Source of the DNA: Dichetophora obliterata | Taxonomy: Eukaryota > Arthropoda > Insecta > Diptera > Sciomyzidae | NCBI GenBank assembly: GCA_963920525.1 | Contig: OY986438.1 | Span: 80,773,177-80,837,176, forward strand | Reading direction: 5' to 3' | DNA: 64,000 nucleotides | In this document: in pieces, positions 32,637-44,530 of the stretch | Numbering within the stretch: the stretch's first letter is position 1 | Layout of the letters: every line of letters begins with the position of its first letter | Notes under the pieces: generated by a model | The model's database searches: none | Told to the model about the DNA's origin: nothing | What the model saw: only the letters and a program-made list of their open reading frames with translations | Program-made: the position numbers and the translations under genes

Positions 32637-33512
32637 TTAATCTTCTGGCTCTAGCCTGATCTTCATAACAATTTCTGTAACCTTCTGCATCGTTCTTAGT
32701 TGCTTTTCTTCTGACATCTCAGAAATGATTCCACAAATCATCTGACCAAAACCATTAAGAGTTTCATTGCCAGCTCGAGCTTCTCTCGCCTTGCATATTT
32801 TTTTAAATGAACTCACTACCTCATGAAAGTCTATATCCAAATCCGAAGCGTTATCCTTTCTTTTTCTAGTAACTGGCTTAAGGGTAGAGCGCCTTGGTGA
32901 TGTGTCCAATTCAATCGTTTCGAGAGGCATCGACGTTTCGAGAGGCGTCGAGGTTTCGAGAAGCGATGAGGTTTTCCGATGTGAAAACAATTCTCCTATT
33001 GGTGACGAACACAAATCATCAAGTGCCTGCGGTGATGGAGATCTTGGTAGCTCCTCACAGATGTTTATTGTGCAGCGGCTTCTGAAAATTGTATTAATAT
33101 AAATTATTAATATTACAATCGTAATATAATCAAAATATATAATATTACGGTCTAGGCTTAACATGGTTTCTTAAAAAAAGCATCGAATCAAAAAGAGGCC
33201 AACATTCGATGTTGTGAGCGCCACTTCCAGATGGCTGTTCCAAACGACGGGATTCACGTGAAAACCGGTCTCTCAGAGTAGTCCATCGTCTGCGACATTG
33301 CTGTTCTGTAAATAAAAAGTATTAATATATATTGGAACAGTTCACCCACAATAATTTCCACACAAACCTGTCGACCCCAGTTCGCTGGCGATTCTCCTCC
33401 ACACAGAATCTTTTAAATAATTCAGTTTATACGAAGACGAAGTTTTATTGTACAAGCAATCGCTGCTTTGGACAAGACTTATTAATTTTTCATCGTCTAT
33501 GAATGTCTGCAT
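32637..33512 (-). CDS. MADF-domain partner protein of PIF element B (248 aa, intact)
   Basis: Three minus-strand exons are 33512-33368, 33305-33149 and 33081-32637, together 747 bases with GT/AG borders and matching phases. The N-terminal part is a MADF (Myb/SANT-like) domain: FIDDEKLISLVQSSDCLYN, then VWRRIASELG, then QQCRRRWTTLRDRFSRE. The middle is Ser/Thr/Glu-rich with an ETS-PLET repeat, followed by a basic RKRKDN patch. The C-terminus is helical (SEEKQLRTMQKVTEIVMKI), as in BESS-type interaction tails. PIF elements of animals usually carry such a second DNA-binding gene. It converges on the transposase gene. Confidence 0.9.
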
Positions 33513-33739
33513 CGCTTATTTAATTTTTATGTTAAAATGTCGTTGAACAAATATTCTGACTAGAAATGTCAAGTTGCGTTACGCAGCGTAGAATTCTATT
33601 TTCAATAGAACTCAGCGTTGCGCTGCGTTACCTTACGATTTCAATAACTACTTAAACGTAATGCTCATATAACAGACTTCTACGTGACAGTTGCTAACGT
33701 TACCTTGCGCTGCGATACGTTCGCATAATTGGACCTTAA

Positions 33740-34220
33740 ATAACTATTCATTTTCCTATTTTGGCGTTTCACCGCTCAATGGGCGTTTTGGTATTGTTGT
33801 TTTCTTTTGTTATTGTTTTTAAAACAGCTGTTTCAAGACTCTGATGACAAATTAATATTAAGTTGAAGTAACTTTGTTTTACTGAGATTTGATCTGATCT
33901 AGTGCCACGGAAATGCAGCTTATGTTTCGCAGCGGAGCAAAGGGAGGGGAAAGAACGATGTGTCATCGGAGGAACTTATTGATGGTTGCTTATTTATGTT
34001 TTCTAAGTTTCCTATCTTGTTATCTTTGCTGTCTGTATTGATGACGAGAGTTACTCGTAAAAATACAATGACGCAAACCAAAGATTTACCCTCTACCAAA
34101 ATCGTTCAACGCTCCTAAAGAAGTTTTCACTTCAAAAAATTTAAATAGTTGCGCAGTTTTGGTTAAAAAGTTACGGACCATTCAAAATAAAACACACATC
34201 ATCTTTTTCACATATCACAT
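33740..34220. other. Non-coding spacer
   Basis: A 35-bp stretch around 33988-34030 (TTTTCTAAGTTTCCTATCTT and following) recurs near 60360-60392. Otherwise no feature was recognised. Confidence 0.45.
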
Positions 34221-36325
34221 ATCACATATGTTGACAACAGAATGCTGCTAAATTGAATGAGCTTTCAAATTTATCGGCGAATTCAAAAAGCTTTCTACTG
34301 TTTGATCAGTTCTTAAGCTTTCTAAAATAAGTTTACACTATTGTCCACTAGAGTGCTGGGTAAAGACATTTATATAATGGGCACAAGGTGATTCTGGTTT
34401 CTCCGTAATTTTGTTATATTCTGAATTCAAATCGAAAGGCTGCCACATATTCAAAAATAAAATGCTCAAATTGTTTTGTTAAAAATAATTGCAACTAAGT
34501 CAATTCATACAAGCTTGGGTAAAAAGTATATTTTTTTTCCGGGTTTTAAAGTTTAAAAATTCCAGTAGATATTCAAGTATACGTATAAAATATTTATTTT
34601 TTTGCTACGTTGATTATTGTCAGCTGATGTATGCTTACGGTGACTATCCATAAATGAAAAGGCATAAATGTTCTGTATTGTAAGGAAAATTCTGTATTTC
34701 TCATCATAAAAGTTATTGATGTTAATTAATACAAGGAATGTCCTAAGTCAATTTTAAATATTTTTTAGTGAATATAAATATATTCATAGTGAATATAGTG
34801 AAAATAGAAAATACAATACTTTTCTATTGCACAAATTAAAATGTTTACAAAAATTTAAGTGAAACTATTTAGCAGTAATTCTGCTTAAGATATGGACCTT
34901 TTTCTGTAACAATTTCATCATGTTTATAAAAGTTTCATTAAAACCGGCAAAGAACAGGTCAGTTTTTTTCATAAACACTGAGTGAATTATCTGTAAGAAA
35001 AAATTTCACCGTCGATTTTCAAACTTTTTGGGATGGTAAGTTTTTCAAAAATCTTACTAAGCACATTTTCCTTAATGTCAAAAATAACTTATTTTATTGA
35101 TTCATTTCATTTGAGTTTGCGATAAATGATTTTTAGTGCTCGGTTATAAAAAACTTCTATAAAATGTTAGTATATTTACGGTTCAGCAAGAATGAAAAAA
35201 CTACTTTATAAGCCATGGGTTTATTCAATGGCTAAAATAGCATTGAAAAAAAAATTTAAAAAGAAAGGAAATTGCAAAAAATTTGGGAAAAGTTATATAT
35301 TAAAGGCAGAAATTAAATTACTTTTGAAAAGAGTAATGTCACTGCCAGCAGATTTTCTCTCTTTTTTGGAGAGGCTTAAAGCTATACCGCACAAGAGTAA
35401 TTATTTTGTTTAACTTTGTTGTAAAATTTCAATTAAATATAGAGTTTTGCGTTATCGCTCGGTGGCTGTGGAATTTTTAACCATCATTTACTAGAGTATA
35501 TGTACGAATGCAGTAAATGTGATAAGTTTAAGAGAAGTCCCACTGAAAACTGATAAAATTAAATGAAAAAGTGTGCGTGTCAGCTCCGGACACACCTTTT
35601 CAGTTTGCTACTTTAGATCGATTAAAAAACTTAAATAACGTAAATACTAAGGTGATCCTTAAATTCAAGTGTCTTTTTTAAATCAATACTCCTCAAAATA
35701 TTCGAATAGATGAGAAATGATAAAATATAAAATTTCAGATTAGTCCAAAGTGATTTAGAGGTCACTAAAGTTATGCGATTATTACTAAAGCGGGCAATTA
35801 AATTCATGTCATGCGATTACGTTAAATAACCTGGTCGTTATGAAAGTTTTCCCTAAAAGTGTACCGTTTTAAAAATTTCGAATTTGAGCTTTTTACGAAA
35901 AACATTCCCAAAAATCCAAGAATGCAAAACTTTTAAAAAGAACATCACAGGTGGTGGTGGAAATATTTTGAGTAATTTTGTACAAAAATTTAACTTGACT
36001 TTTTTTTCAATAATCCTCAAAGTGCCTGTTTTAGGCATATCAAACACAAAAAAATCATAAAAAAATCGAAAAAATATGTTTCTCACTTAAAAAAACTTCA
36101 GTAATTTTAAAAAAATATTTCTGATTTATATTCAGAAAAATTATTAGGTTCTAGGGTTACCGAGATTACTGATATCTGGAAACCCTGGTCTTAGGTTAAA
36201 AAATAATAAAAACTTTAAAAAGAGATATTTTTTATTAAAGCAAGCAAACTTAACATAAATGATAATAAAATGTAAAATTTCGGATCCATCCAAATTGATT
36301 TAGGGGTTTCTCAAGTGGCTTGTAT
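34221..36325 (+). repeat. 2.1-kb unclassified dispersed repeat, copy 2
   Basis: It has the same start, order and end as 10351-13660 minus the hAT insertion there. At the position of that insertion this copy has its own small difference: two ATGCGATTA boxes (near 35774 and 35812) enclosing 29 unrelated bases, as if left by an older excision or rearrangement. Frames such as 35192-35413 partly align with 11094-11324 but no known protein is suggested. Confidence 0.8.
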
Positions 36326-36329
36326 CAGA

Positions 36330-36610
36330 GAACTGCACAAGCCTACTTGAAGTCTATTTCAAGTACTTGCTTAAAATACAACTTCAAGCCAGCTTGAGCT
36401 TGATAATTTTGAATCAAGTATAGCTTGTAATTGAATATACATAAGTCCACTACAGCTTGCGACTTGCAAGTATGCTAGTTTACAAGCGAACGCCACGAAG
36501 TTTCAAGTACTTTCAAAAAGCTTGAAATTGAAGGCAAGTATCCAATTAAAGCAAGTATCCAAAAAATTCAATGAGCTTGTGTAGGAAAAGCTTAAGCGTA
36601 TTATGACTTT
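36330..36610 (+). repeat. Degenerate CAAGTA/CTTGAA motif array
   Basis: CAAGTA, CAAGCTTG, CTTCAAG and CTTGAAG recur roughly every 10-20 bases on both strands. No fixed period or coding potential. It abuts the end of repeat copy 2. Confidence 0.55.
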
Positions 36611-36639
36611 TAAGAGTTCTGTAGACTCCGTTGTTTGCC

Positions 36640-37080
36640 AGTTTTAGGGGGTGGATGATTTCGGATCTGATGTCAGAATTTAAAATTCAAGATGGCGGAT
36701 AGAGTTGCCACCTAGATTGTTTTTTTTGTATTTTTGCGAATATTTGTAATTTTGAAATTCTGACAACAGATTTGATTTCGAATATAATGTCAGAGTTTTA
36801 AAATTTAAGATGGAGGTTAGGGTTGCCACCTAAATTTTTACCACATTATTGCCACCTAATAATATGTACTTTTAAGAGTTTTAAACATTATTTAACAGTG
36901 TTAGGAAGTCACTTATTTCTAATCTGAAGTCAGAATTTTAAAATTCAAGATGGTGGATAGGATTGCCACCTTAATTTTTTGTGTTTTTATGAATTCTGGG
37001 CTGGCAAAAAAAATGGTACACCAAAAATGGGTCGCTGAATTCGAATCCGTGGTCAGACTTTCAAATTATTTAATTTTGAA
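36640..37080 (-). repeat. Inverted copy of the GGTGGCAACCC tandem repeat family
   Basis: The reverse complement matches the units at 15778-16930: AGTCAGAATTTTAAAATTCA, GGGTTGCCACC, TTTTAAGAGTTTTAAACAT and AATTCTGACAACAGATT recur here. Two to three partial units are present. Confidence 0.7.
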
Positions 37081-37149
37081 ATCATAGGATTTCTATGACC
37101 TTAAAATATGTATTTCTATGACCTTATTATTGTAAAATATGTAAATAAT

Positions 37150-37650
37150 ATGTAAAATTTGTTGCTAGCCAAAATCCTCCAAGTGCCATCATCAGCAGCA
37201 CAAGCAAGTACAGCGACAATTTCCTGATTCTTTTGCTTGCCAACGTTCTCCGAGAGCCGCCACGAGCAGCACCAGCAAGTGCAGCACAATTCAATTGACT
37301 GGTCAACTCTCCAATATTTCAGACGCACCATTTCAGCATGTCTCTAGCGCAGAGGCAAAGTTCTACCATTATACTCCTCCGTGAATTTAATAAATTAAAA
37401 GATGAGAATTTGCGCCTCACTTCCTTGTGCTGCTGGTGATGGCACTTGGAGGATGTTGGCTAGCAAGAACTTTGGGCTGCACTTGCTTGTTCTGCTGCTG
37501 GTGCCACTTAAAGAATGTTGGATAGCAACAAATTTTGCACTGCACTTGCTTGTGCTGCTGGTGGTGGCATTTGGAGGACGTTCGCCAGCAAAGAAAGCCA
37601 ATTTGCTGCACTTGCTGATGCACCGGGAGATCGTTGACCCATACACACGC
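37150..37650. repeat. Inverted minisatellite block (62-63-bp units), foldback-like
   Basis: On the right (about 37410-37640) at least three units repeat with a 62-63-bp period (shared core GCACTTGCTTGT-CTGCTG and ATGTTGG-TAGCAA at 37453, 37515 and 37578). On the left (about 37160-37290) two units lie in the opposite orientation (GCTAGCCAAAATCCTCCAAG, then CAGCACAAGCAAGTACAGC). A spacer of about 110 bp separates the arms. Inverted arrays of short tandem repeats are the layout of Foldback elements. Open frames on both strands follow from the period being a multiple of three. Confidence 0.75.
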
Positions 37651-37699
37651 ACACACAAAATCAAGCACTTTCGTTTTTTTTATTTTTATTATTTTGTTA

Positions 37700-37925
37700 T
37701 TTTTTAAATTGATTTTATATGATTTAAATACAAATTCTAAATGTTTGATAGTTTAAATCATACTAGATTTTAAACACAAATTCAAGTTGTTTGATAGTTT
37801 AAAATACAAATTCTAGTTGTTTGATAGTTTAAAATATTTTATTGAGCTTAAGGTTAAAGTAAGAACATCAAAAATTTTAAATTTGTATTTAAATCATATA
37901 AAATCAACATAATAAATAACAAGGT
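37700..37925. repeat. Small tandem repeat inside an inverted repeat
   Basis: TTGTTTGATAGTTTAAA recurs three times (near 37742, 37787 and 37818). The block is bracketed by ATTTTATATGATTTAAATAC near 37711 and its complement near 37886. The right bracket resembles 45630-45665. Confidence 0.6.
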
Positions 37926-38334
37926 TAGTTCTTTTTTAAGTTTACAATATTATAAGTTTACGAAATAAATTGCAAGTACAAGCACTCGAATTAAATATGT
38001 CGCGAAAATTGACATGTTATTTTTTTTCTTTATTTTTGAGTGTCAAAAATTCGCTTTCTATTGTCAAAACTTGTAGTAGCCCCTAAGGCTAGTACAAATT
38101 TTGAAAATTATATTCACCTCAGAAATGCCAAAAATTGCTCTACCAACTGTCAAAATTTGATCATCCGACTGAAAAGTTTCCGATTGACAAACAGCCAAAG
38201 AGAAGAATACACGCAATAGCTGGTTTTTTTGCTATGCATAAATCGATCACTACCGTCGTGTGACGTAAAAAAACGAATGCTGTTCTGGTTGCTGTGCAGC
38301 GTATTGAACTTATGCGTCGTTGGACACACGAGTG

Positions 38335-38730
38335 AAGCGAAGCTTTTTCGCATTTGAATAGATTTAATTATTTAATGGTTTTTTAATAAAATAATTTTTA
38401 AATTAAAAAATTTTATATATCAAAAAGTTAACTAAAAAAATACATGTTAATATTCACACCAGTACATTTTATTATATTACATTATTATTTTATTTGATAA
38501 CATGTTATGTACATAATTTTGAATTATTTTTATAAATGTTTTAAATTATAATTATGGAAATTTATCAATGGAATTGTTGGTTTCGATATCTAAAATAGCA
38601 AACTTATATTACAAATCAACGATATTTATAGCAAATACTGTCCTTAATCGTATTGTACAAATATTTGGATCGCTTATCATTCGTAAATTATATTTATCAA
38701 AAAGGCATTGTTTAAGTGCCTGCGAACATT
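38335..38730 (+). repeat. Dispersed repeat, copy B (inverted relative to copy A)
   Basis: This is the inverted counterpart of 3740-4122, starting at the shared TGGACACACGAG edge. The frame 38568-38855 contains QIFGSLIIRKLYLS, which reappears as QIFGSLIIPKLYLS on the minus strand of copy A. That shows a shared open stretch, but not a known protein. Confidence 0.7.
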
Positions 38731-38739
38731 CAAACAATT

Positions 38740-40160
38740 GGTACCTTGTGATAAGTTTCGCCCAGTTCAATGGAGCCTGCTCGTGTATAGCCAGTGATGC
38801 CAGATTGAGATTAATTTTCCTTTTCGAGGGATTTTTCAATAGTCTTGTGAGCTAAAAGGGAAAAAGGGAAGCATTTTGCTTGGTCGTACAAATAAAAGGG
38901 AATTTTCAAATGGAGAACTAAAGGCGTTATTCTGGTGATTTGCAATTGTAAATTAACATAGAAAGCAGTTTTTATAATACTTTTTTTAACATGAAGTTGG
39001 AGAGTTCAAAAAAAATATCATATAAATATTTCTTGTTATTTAATTTAATTCTTTGCGTGTGTTGACTGTTTTGTCAAGTAGCTTTCGATATCATTTTATA
39101 CTGAGAAATCCTTATAATTGCAATTGTAAATTTCTAGAATTAGTCGATATATATAAGTAGTACGTATAATGCTGTGTATATTGTTTTGCTTTTTGTATTG
39201 TTTCGTTATTTTTAACAAAATGTTTAAAAAAACACTAGATATTTTTATTGTATCCACTTAGTTTCAAATAATTTCCAGTGGGAACTTATGTATCCGATTT
39301 CGAAGACGTCTTTCAAGACAGCACTTAGTCTTCGAGGACAGATCGCTCCAATCCTATAGCTGTGCACGAAGACCATTTTTTATGCCTTCCACTCTGCCTC
39401 ATACCCTTCATGGATCGATCCGTCTTTGAAGCCAGATTTTCTGCTTTTTAATATATATTTTAAAAATTTAAAAAAATTTTTTTGACAAACATTTCATTCG
39501 AATTATTTTACTCCTGAATTTATGAACACAGGTCAGCAAAAAACTCGTATTGTTACTCCGTTGTCTTCAACGATGGTTTCAAAGACAACGTCTTCGACGT
39601 CTTCTTTCACCACTTTTTTATAACAAATACTTATGTATTAATCATAGCAAATATTTTTTAAAACAGCCTCTATTCTATAATTCTTTTAGCTATAAAAATT
39701 TTTGTATGCTTATGTTTACGAACATGTGCTATGTTATTTAATTCTTTAATGAACTTTTGTGCATAAAATTTTATACCTTAATAAAGTAATGTTTGAATAA
39801 TATTTTATGGATTTAAAAAAATGGATTTTTTTGGAATAAAGGGAAAAATGGAATTTTTCATGGGTTTGTGGGAAATTATACATAAATATACTGGCAACAT
39901 TGTGTTTAGCATAAAATAATCTGTAAGTATATGCATAACTTCAGGATGAACATTTTGGAGGACATGTTGTAAAAGCACTGTATCAATGGCAATGACTTTT
40001 ATGTATTAAAATGTGCATACTTTCAGGCTGAACATTTTTTATGACAGTTTGAGCGATATAGTTGCAGAGCAGTATGCTTTTCTTTTATGTATTACGATTG
40101 TTATCTGGTGCAACATATTTTCAGTTAATACTTAATATTGAATAAACCGACCAACGTAAC
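38740..40160. other. Non-coding intronic DNA
   Basis: No gene is supported. GACGTCTT- and AAGACG-type motifs repeat near 39310-39330 and 39580-39600. Otherwise it is featureless AT-rich sequence. Confidence 0.4.
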
Positions 40161-40164
40161 AAAG

Positions 40165-40237
40165 AATATTCGATCAGTTGGTAGTGTATAGGACTATCAA
40201 TCGAAGGGTTACGAATTCGATTCTCAATGCATACAAA
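40165..40237 (+). repeat. tRNA-like sequence (SINE head or tRNA pseudogene)
   Basis: A D-arm-like TCAGTTGGTAGTGTATAGGA with A-box character is followed 25-30 bases later by a T-arm-like ACGAATTCGATTCTC with B-box character. Spacing fits a tRNA, but acceptor-stem pairing is poor, so a working tRNA gene is unlikely. Confidence 0.5.
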
Positions 40238-40239
40238 GA

Positions 40240-41040
40240 AATATTTTTTGAAAATATTAACAATATGTTATAGCACAGAGTCGAGAGCGCCTTTTATTGA
40301 GTACTTTTCCTCCGAATATTGGTTATGAAAGCGATGAGCATGGAGAAAGATTTCACCAGCGCCGATACACTGGCTCCTGAAACGAGTCCATGATTGGCGA
40401 CTAGCATGGTTTCTCATAAGAGAAACAGATCACAGTCAAAACAAGAGACGAAGTAAGTCCAATAATTTATTTTAATGCCATCTATCTGTTATTTTTTATT
40501 TTGAGCATATTTAAGGATGTAGTCTGGTGCTTCGGCCTTATTTTTAAGGTTTCTTTCGTAGTTTTTTTTTTTATACAAAATTAAATACAATCGTTTTAAG
40601 TTTTTTGTATGCAATATTACACATTTTCATTAAAATATAACAAAATAGCGGTCTGATTAGCAGAAGTTTTTAAAAATCATATTTTTTTTTTGTGAAAATC
40701 GGGGGGAAAATAGAAATATTTTTTAAAATGTACAGTTCTGCTACCTGCAAGAGCCATTATATTAAATTGTTTTCGAATGTTATATTTTACGAAATATTTA
40801 AAATCGTCGTCTATAGAAAAGTGATTTTATCGAAACAAAGTTTTTTGACTTTTTTGACCAGGGTGTTTAAAAAAATCTATCAAGCCGATTGGACTGAATT
40901 TTTAATTCATAATTCTACAGTCAATGGCTCTAGCAGATAGTAGAATTGTTAATTTTTAATCTTTTTTCTTGTTTTTTACCCTGATGAAAAAAACGCCCTG
41001 ATATTTGTAAATGTCTGCTTAGAAGTTAGCAATTTTTTAA
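40240..41040. other. Non-coding intronic DNA
   Basis: No feature was recognised. The 82-codon frame at 40692-40940 lacks any family pattern. Confidence 0.4.
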
Positions 41041-41044
41041 TTTT

Positions 41045-41075
<31 letters not shown>

Positions 41076-44000
41076 TTTCACCAAGCAAGGCAATTTACTA
41101 ATTCTTTTTACATTTTTTATTTTTTTTTTTTATTTTTTTTTACTTACATATTATTTAAATTAATTTCAAAAGAATACTTAAACTACGCTAATATATCTTA
41201 AGTACTACTTTTAGGGTATGACGGAGGGGGACTAGACCAAGAAGCATAACTCTGTAGGGAGCAGTGCTTGAAAAGGACAAATTATTCCGAGTCAAAGAGA
41301 GTCTTTGAGAGGGTTCGCTTAAATGTGGATTTTGGTATGGATGATGAATAGTGCTCGCTAATATTATTAAAAATTCTACAGCACCTACTAATGGGTTTTT
41401 TATTTGCGTAAATAGTGTGGTGAATATATTCATTTAGGTGCCGCGTATGCCTAGTACGTCTAATTGGGTCATTTAGTGTGATTTTGCTGGAGATATATTC
41501 GCTATCAATAGCTCCGTTGATAACATCAAATGTGAAACATGAACTCAGTAAAGTTCTTCTTGATGATAGAGGCATCAGAGAGAGGAGCCTGAGTCTTTGT
41601 TCATACGGTGGCAAGTTGTTATAGTCACGGGGGTCAAAGATATCTCTTAACGCAAAAAGCAGGAATTGTTTTTGAATGGATTCAATTTTGTCGCTATGAG
41701 ATTCAAAGCCTGGATTCCAAATGATGCAAGTATATTCAAGAAGTGGTCGCACTAAGGTACAGTATAACGTTTTGGTTACCCACACATTTTGGAATTCTTT
41801 AGCACGTCTTTTTATAAATTCCAGCTGTTTATTTGCCCTCGATAAGACTTTATCAAAATGTAGATTAAATCTCAGCTTATTATCTAGGACAACTTCAAGG
41901 TCTACAATATGGTTGGTTCTGCTCAGAACAATATTATTAAGGAGGTAACTGCATTCTGGTATCAAGTTCTTACGGGAAAAACTTATTACGCAACATTTCT
42001 TAACATTTAAGTGAAGTTTGTTTTGATTACACCATTGCTCAAGGGACAGCAGTTTCGATTGTAGGAAAGTTACATCAACTTCTGATTTAATGATCTTATA
42101 TATTTTAAGGTCATCTGCGTACATAAGATGGGGAATGTCACAAAGAGTAATAGATAAATCTGAAATGAAAATGTTGAAAAGTATTGGGCCAAGATGACTA
42201 CCTTGTGGTACACCAGAGGTGACCGTTATATCATTTGAAAAAATGCCTTGAAATTTAACAAACTGGGATCGTTCGCAGAGTAGGATTTGATCCAATTGAG
42301 TAATAAACCGGAAATACCAAATTTTTCTAACTTCAAAATTAAGTTATTATGGTCGACACGGTCAAATGCTTTACTGAAGTCTGTGTAAACTGCATCTACT
42401 TGGCGTCCTTTTTCCATTTGATTTAACACATCGGAGACCATGATCATTAGGTTAGTGGTGGTCGATCGGCCTTTCCGAAACCCATGTTGCTGCTCGTTTA
42501 AGCGGGGATTAATGAGACTCGTCAGCTTATCACATATTATCTTTTCAAATAATTTTGGTATAGCTGACAAGATGGCAATGCCTCTGTAATTTTCAACAGA
42601 CCTTCTATCGCCACTTTTATATATAGGTGTCAAATGGGAGATTTTCCAGTAGGATGGAAAAACACCTAAGGATAAGGATTTGTTGAAAAGTATAAATAAG
42701 GGAATGGCAAGATTGTTTATACATTGAACTAACAAACTTGGTGGTATGAGGTCTGGTCCAGGTCCTTTGTTTGAATCAAGTTCCATGATAGCATTAACAA
42801 TTTCATCCAGCGTCAGACTGATATTGTTTATAATGTCTGTCGCATTAGGAGAGGGGGAGGAATAGAGAGTCTGGGTTGTGGGAGCACAGAAAACTTCTCT
42901 AAAGTGATTTCCAAAAAGATTACAGATCTCTTGGAGGTTGGAAGAGATTGTATTGCCTTTAAACATAGATGAGGGGTATCCAGCTGATCTACGTTTGACA
43001 TTAACGAAATCAAAAAATTTTTTAGGATCTCTAAGTATTTTTTCTCCAATAAGGTTGGTATAAGTTCTATAAGCATCATTTGATTTTATAGAGAACTCAT
43101 TGTAGAGCTCTTCGTATCTCATTTTGATTTCATCGCTTACATTTACGCCTTTCTTAATGAATTTGTATAGCTTGTTTCTTTGGTTTCTTACATGTCTGAG
43201 ACTTTGGTCAAGCCATGGTTCTGAAAGTTTATTTTTTTTCTTTATCTTAGGCACAAATTTTTCAATACTTGTGAAAAGGCGTTGGTAGAAAAGTGAAATA
43301 GCACTATCTATTTCCAAATTTAATAAATCGTTCCAGTTATAGGCATTCAAATCAATTTTTATACTGTCATAATCGGCATTAAGAAAGTCGAACACAATTG
43401 TGTTATTAAATGAAGTGGTAAAAGACATGTTGTTACTAGGAAATTCTACAGTTAAAGCAGTGTGGTGGAGTGTATCAGAAAATAAGTGTTCAGCCTGAGT
43501 AGTTGCAGTAATCTTTATTTCATCATACGAATTAGCAAAGACTAAATCCAACCAGTTGCCGTTCCGATTTGGGGTTGGATTAACTTGTTGTAGGTCATTG
43601 CTATAAAAGGTACTAAGTAAATTAAAGTCTATCGAGCTTGAAAGGTTAACCGGAAGAAGATAATTGTCATTTTCATCGACGATAAATGAGATATTTGGAC
43701 GATTGAAGTCTCCAAAAATTATAACTTTATCTTCCTCATTTAAGATTGCGGTTAACGATTGGGCTGTTTCACATAAATCGTTGCATGTTGTTTCGATAGA
43801 ACAGGGGGGAATGTAGAAGACAACAATGTAAATAAAAATATTGGTCCCTGAGCGAACTTTGATGATACGGTGTTCAAAGAGTGTGTGAGAGGTTGTTGCA
43901 ACAAGCTCGCTTTCTAAAGAGTTATGAGTTGCAATCATAACACCACCTCCACGGGAGAGACCTTTGTGGCCAAAGTCCCGATCATTTCGATAAACTGTCC

Positions 44001-44200
44001 AATTGCAGTCAAGAATCTCTTCGTTTTTGAAAGTATCGGTTAACCATGTTTCGGTGAAAACTAGTACTTGGAAGACGCAAGATTTCGCGTCAACAAAGAG
44101 TTTATTAAGTTTTCCTCGCATACCGCCACAATTGTGGTAAAATATGCGAAAGCAGTCGTTGACGGGGAATCACTAATTGGGCTGCGATTAGGGTTTTGAT
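41041..44200 (-). mobile_element. CR1-like LINE, nearly complete ORF2, AAAT-repeat 3-prime end
   Basis: Reading on the minus strand, endonuclease and reverse transcriptase are followed by a short UTR and then a run of about nine AAAT repeats (41041-41080 on the plus strand as ATTT). CR1-group LINEs commonly end in such short tandem repeats rather than poly-A. The 5-prime end near 44200 is probably truncated, because an in-frame stop lies just upstream of the first methionine and no ORF1 is present. No target duplication was identified. Confidence 0.85.
41282..44121 (-). pseudogene. CR1-like endonuclease/reverse transcriptase, one frameshift
   Basis: The minus-strand frame 44121-42226 starts MRGKLNKLFVDAKS and carries the APE endonuclease (FTETWLTDTF, IIFGDFNRPN, LDLVFAN, SDTLHHTALTV) and the reverse transcriptase up to motif A (HGFRKGRSTTTNL, YTDFSKAFDRVDH). 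One frameshift near 42270 moves it to the overlapping frame 42295-41282, with motif B (SGVPQGSHLGP), motif C (MYADDLKIYK) and a thumb and C-terminal part ending FDSE. Together about 940 codons are present and all catalytic residues look intact. This is the best LINE copy here and helps identify the fragments at 8930 and 48300. Confidence 0.88.
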
Positions 44201-44215
44201 TATGTTCACTACGCT

Positions 44216-44260
44216 GGTTAGTAGATTTAAATAATAATAATATTAAAATCTACTACCTGC
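44216..44260. repeat. Short hairpin near the LINE 5-prime edge
   Basis: TTAGTAGATTT and AAATCTACTA enclose an AT-rich loop. It may mark the junction of the LINE, but no duplication confirms this. Confidence 0.45.
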
Positions 44261-44530
44261 CAGAATGACAATCCGCAGAACAATAATATATTTAAATTTT
44301 TTTTTCTTCAAATGACTTCAAGTTTCTACCCGTGCCAACAACAGAACTTTATTTTAGGTGTCCACTTTGGACGTAAAATAATTTTAAAAAATATTATAAA
44401 ATAACATGGAAAAAATTTGAATGATTGTATTTTTTATTATTATAAATAAAAATTGCCGAAATAAACCTTGAAAATAAGGTCAGAGAACCCAACTACAGCG
44501 CAAATACACATTTTTTCAAGTCCTGACTAA

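Larger units (their letters stand above)
29198..33736 (+). mobile_element. PIF/Harbinger element B (4.5 kb), apparently intact
   Basis: The termini are about 30-bp inverted repeats starting AGGTCCAATTATGCGAACGT, flanked by TAA on both sides (29195-29197 and 33737-33739). Inside are a three-exon plus-strand transposase (29412-31024) and a convergent three-exon minus-strand MADF-type gene (32637-33512), neither showing a stop or frameshift. The region between them (31025-32636) is non-coding and holds two hairpin structures. The element stands between the jockey insertion and repeat copy 2. Confidence 0.93.

Noticed and set aside
37402..37707. Frames of about 90-100 codons on both strands of the minisatellite
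   Set aside because: They repeat every 21 residues because the DNA period is 62-63 bp; typical of a minisatellite, not a gene.
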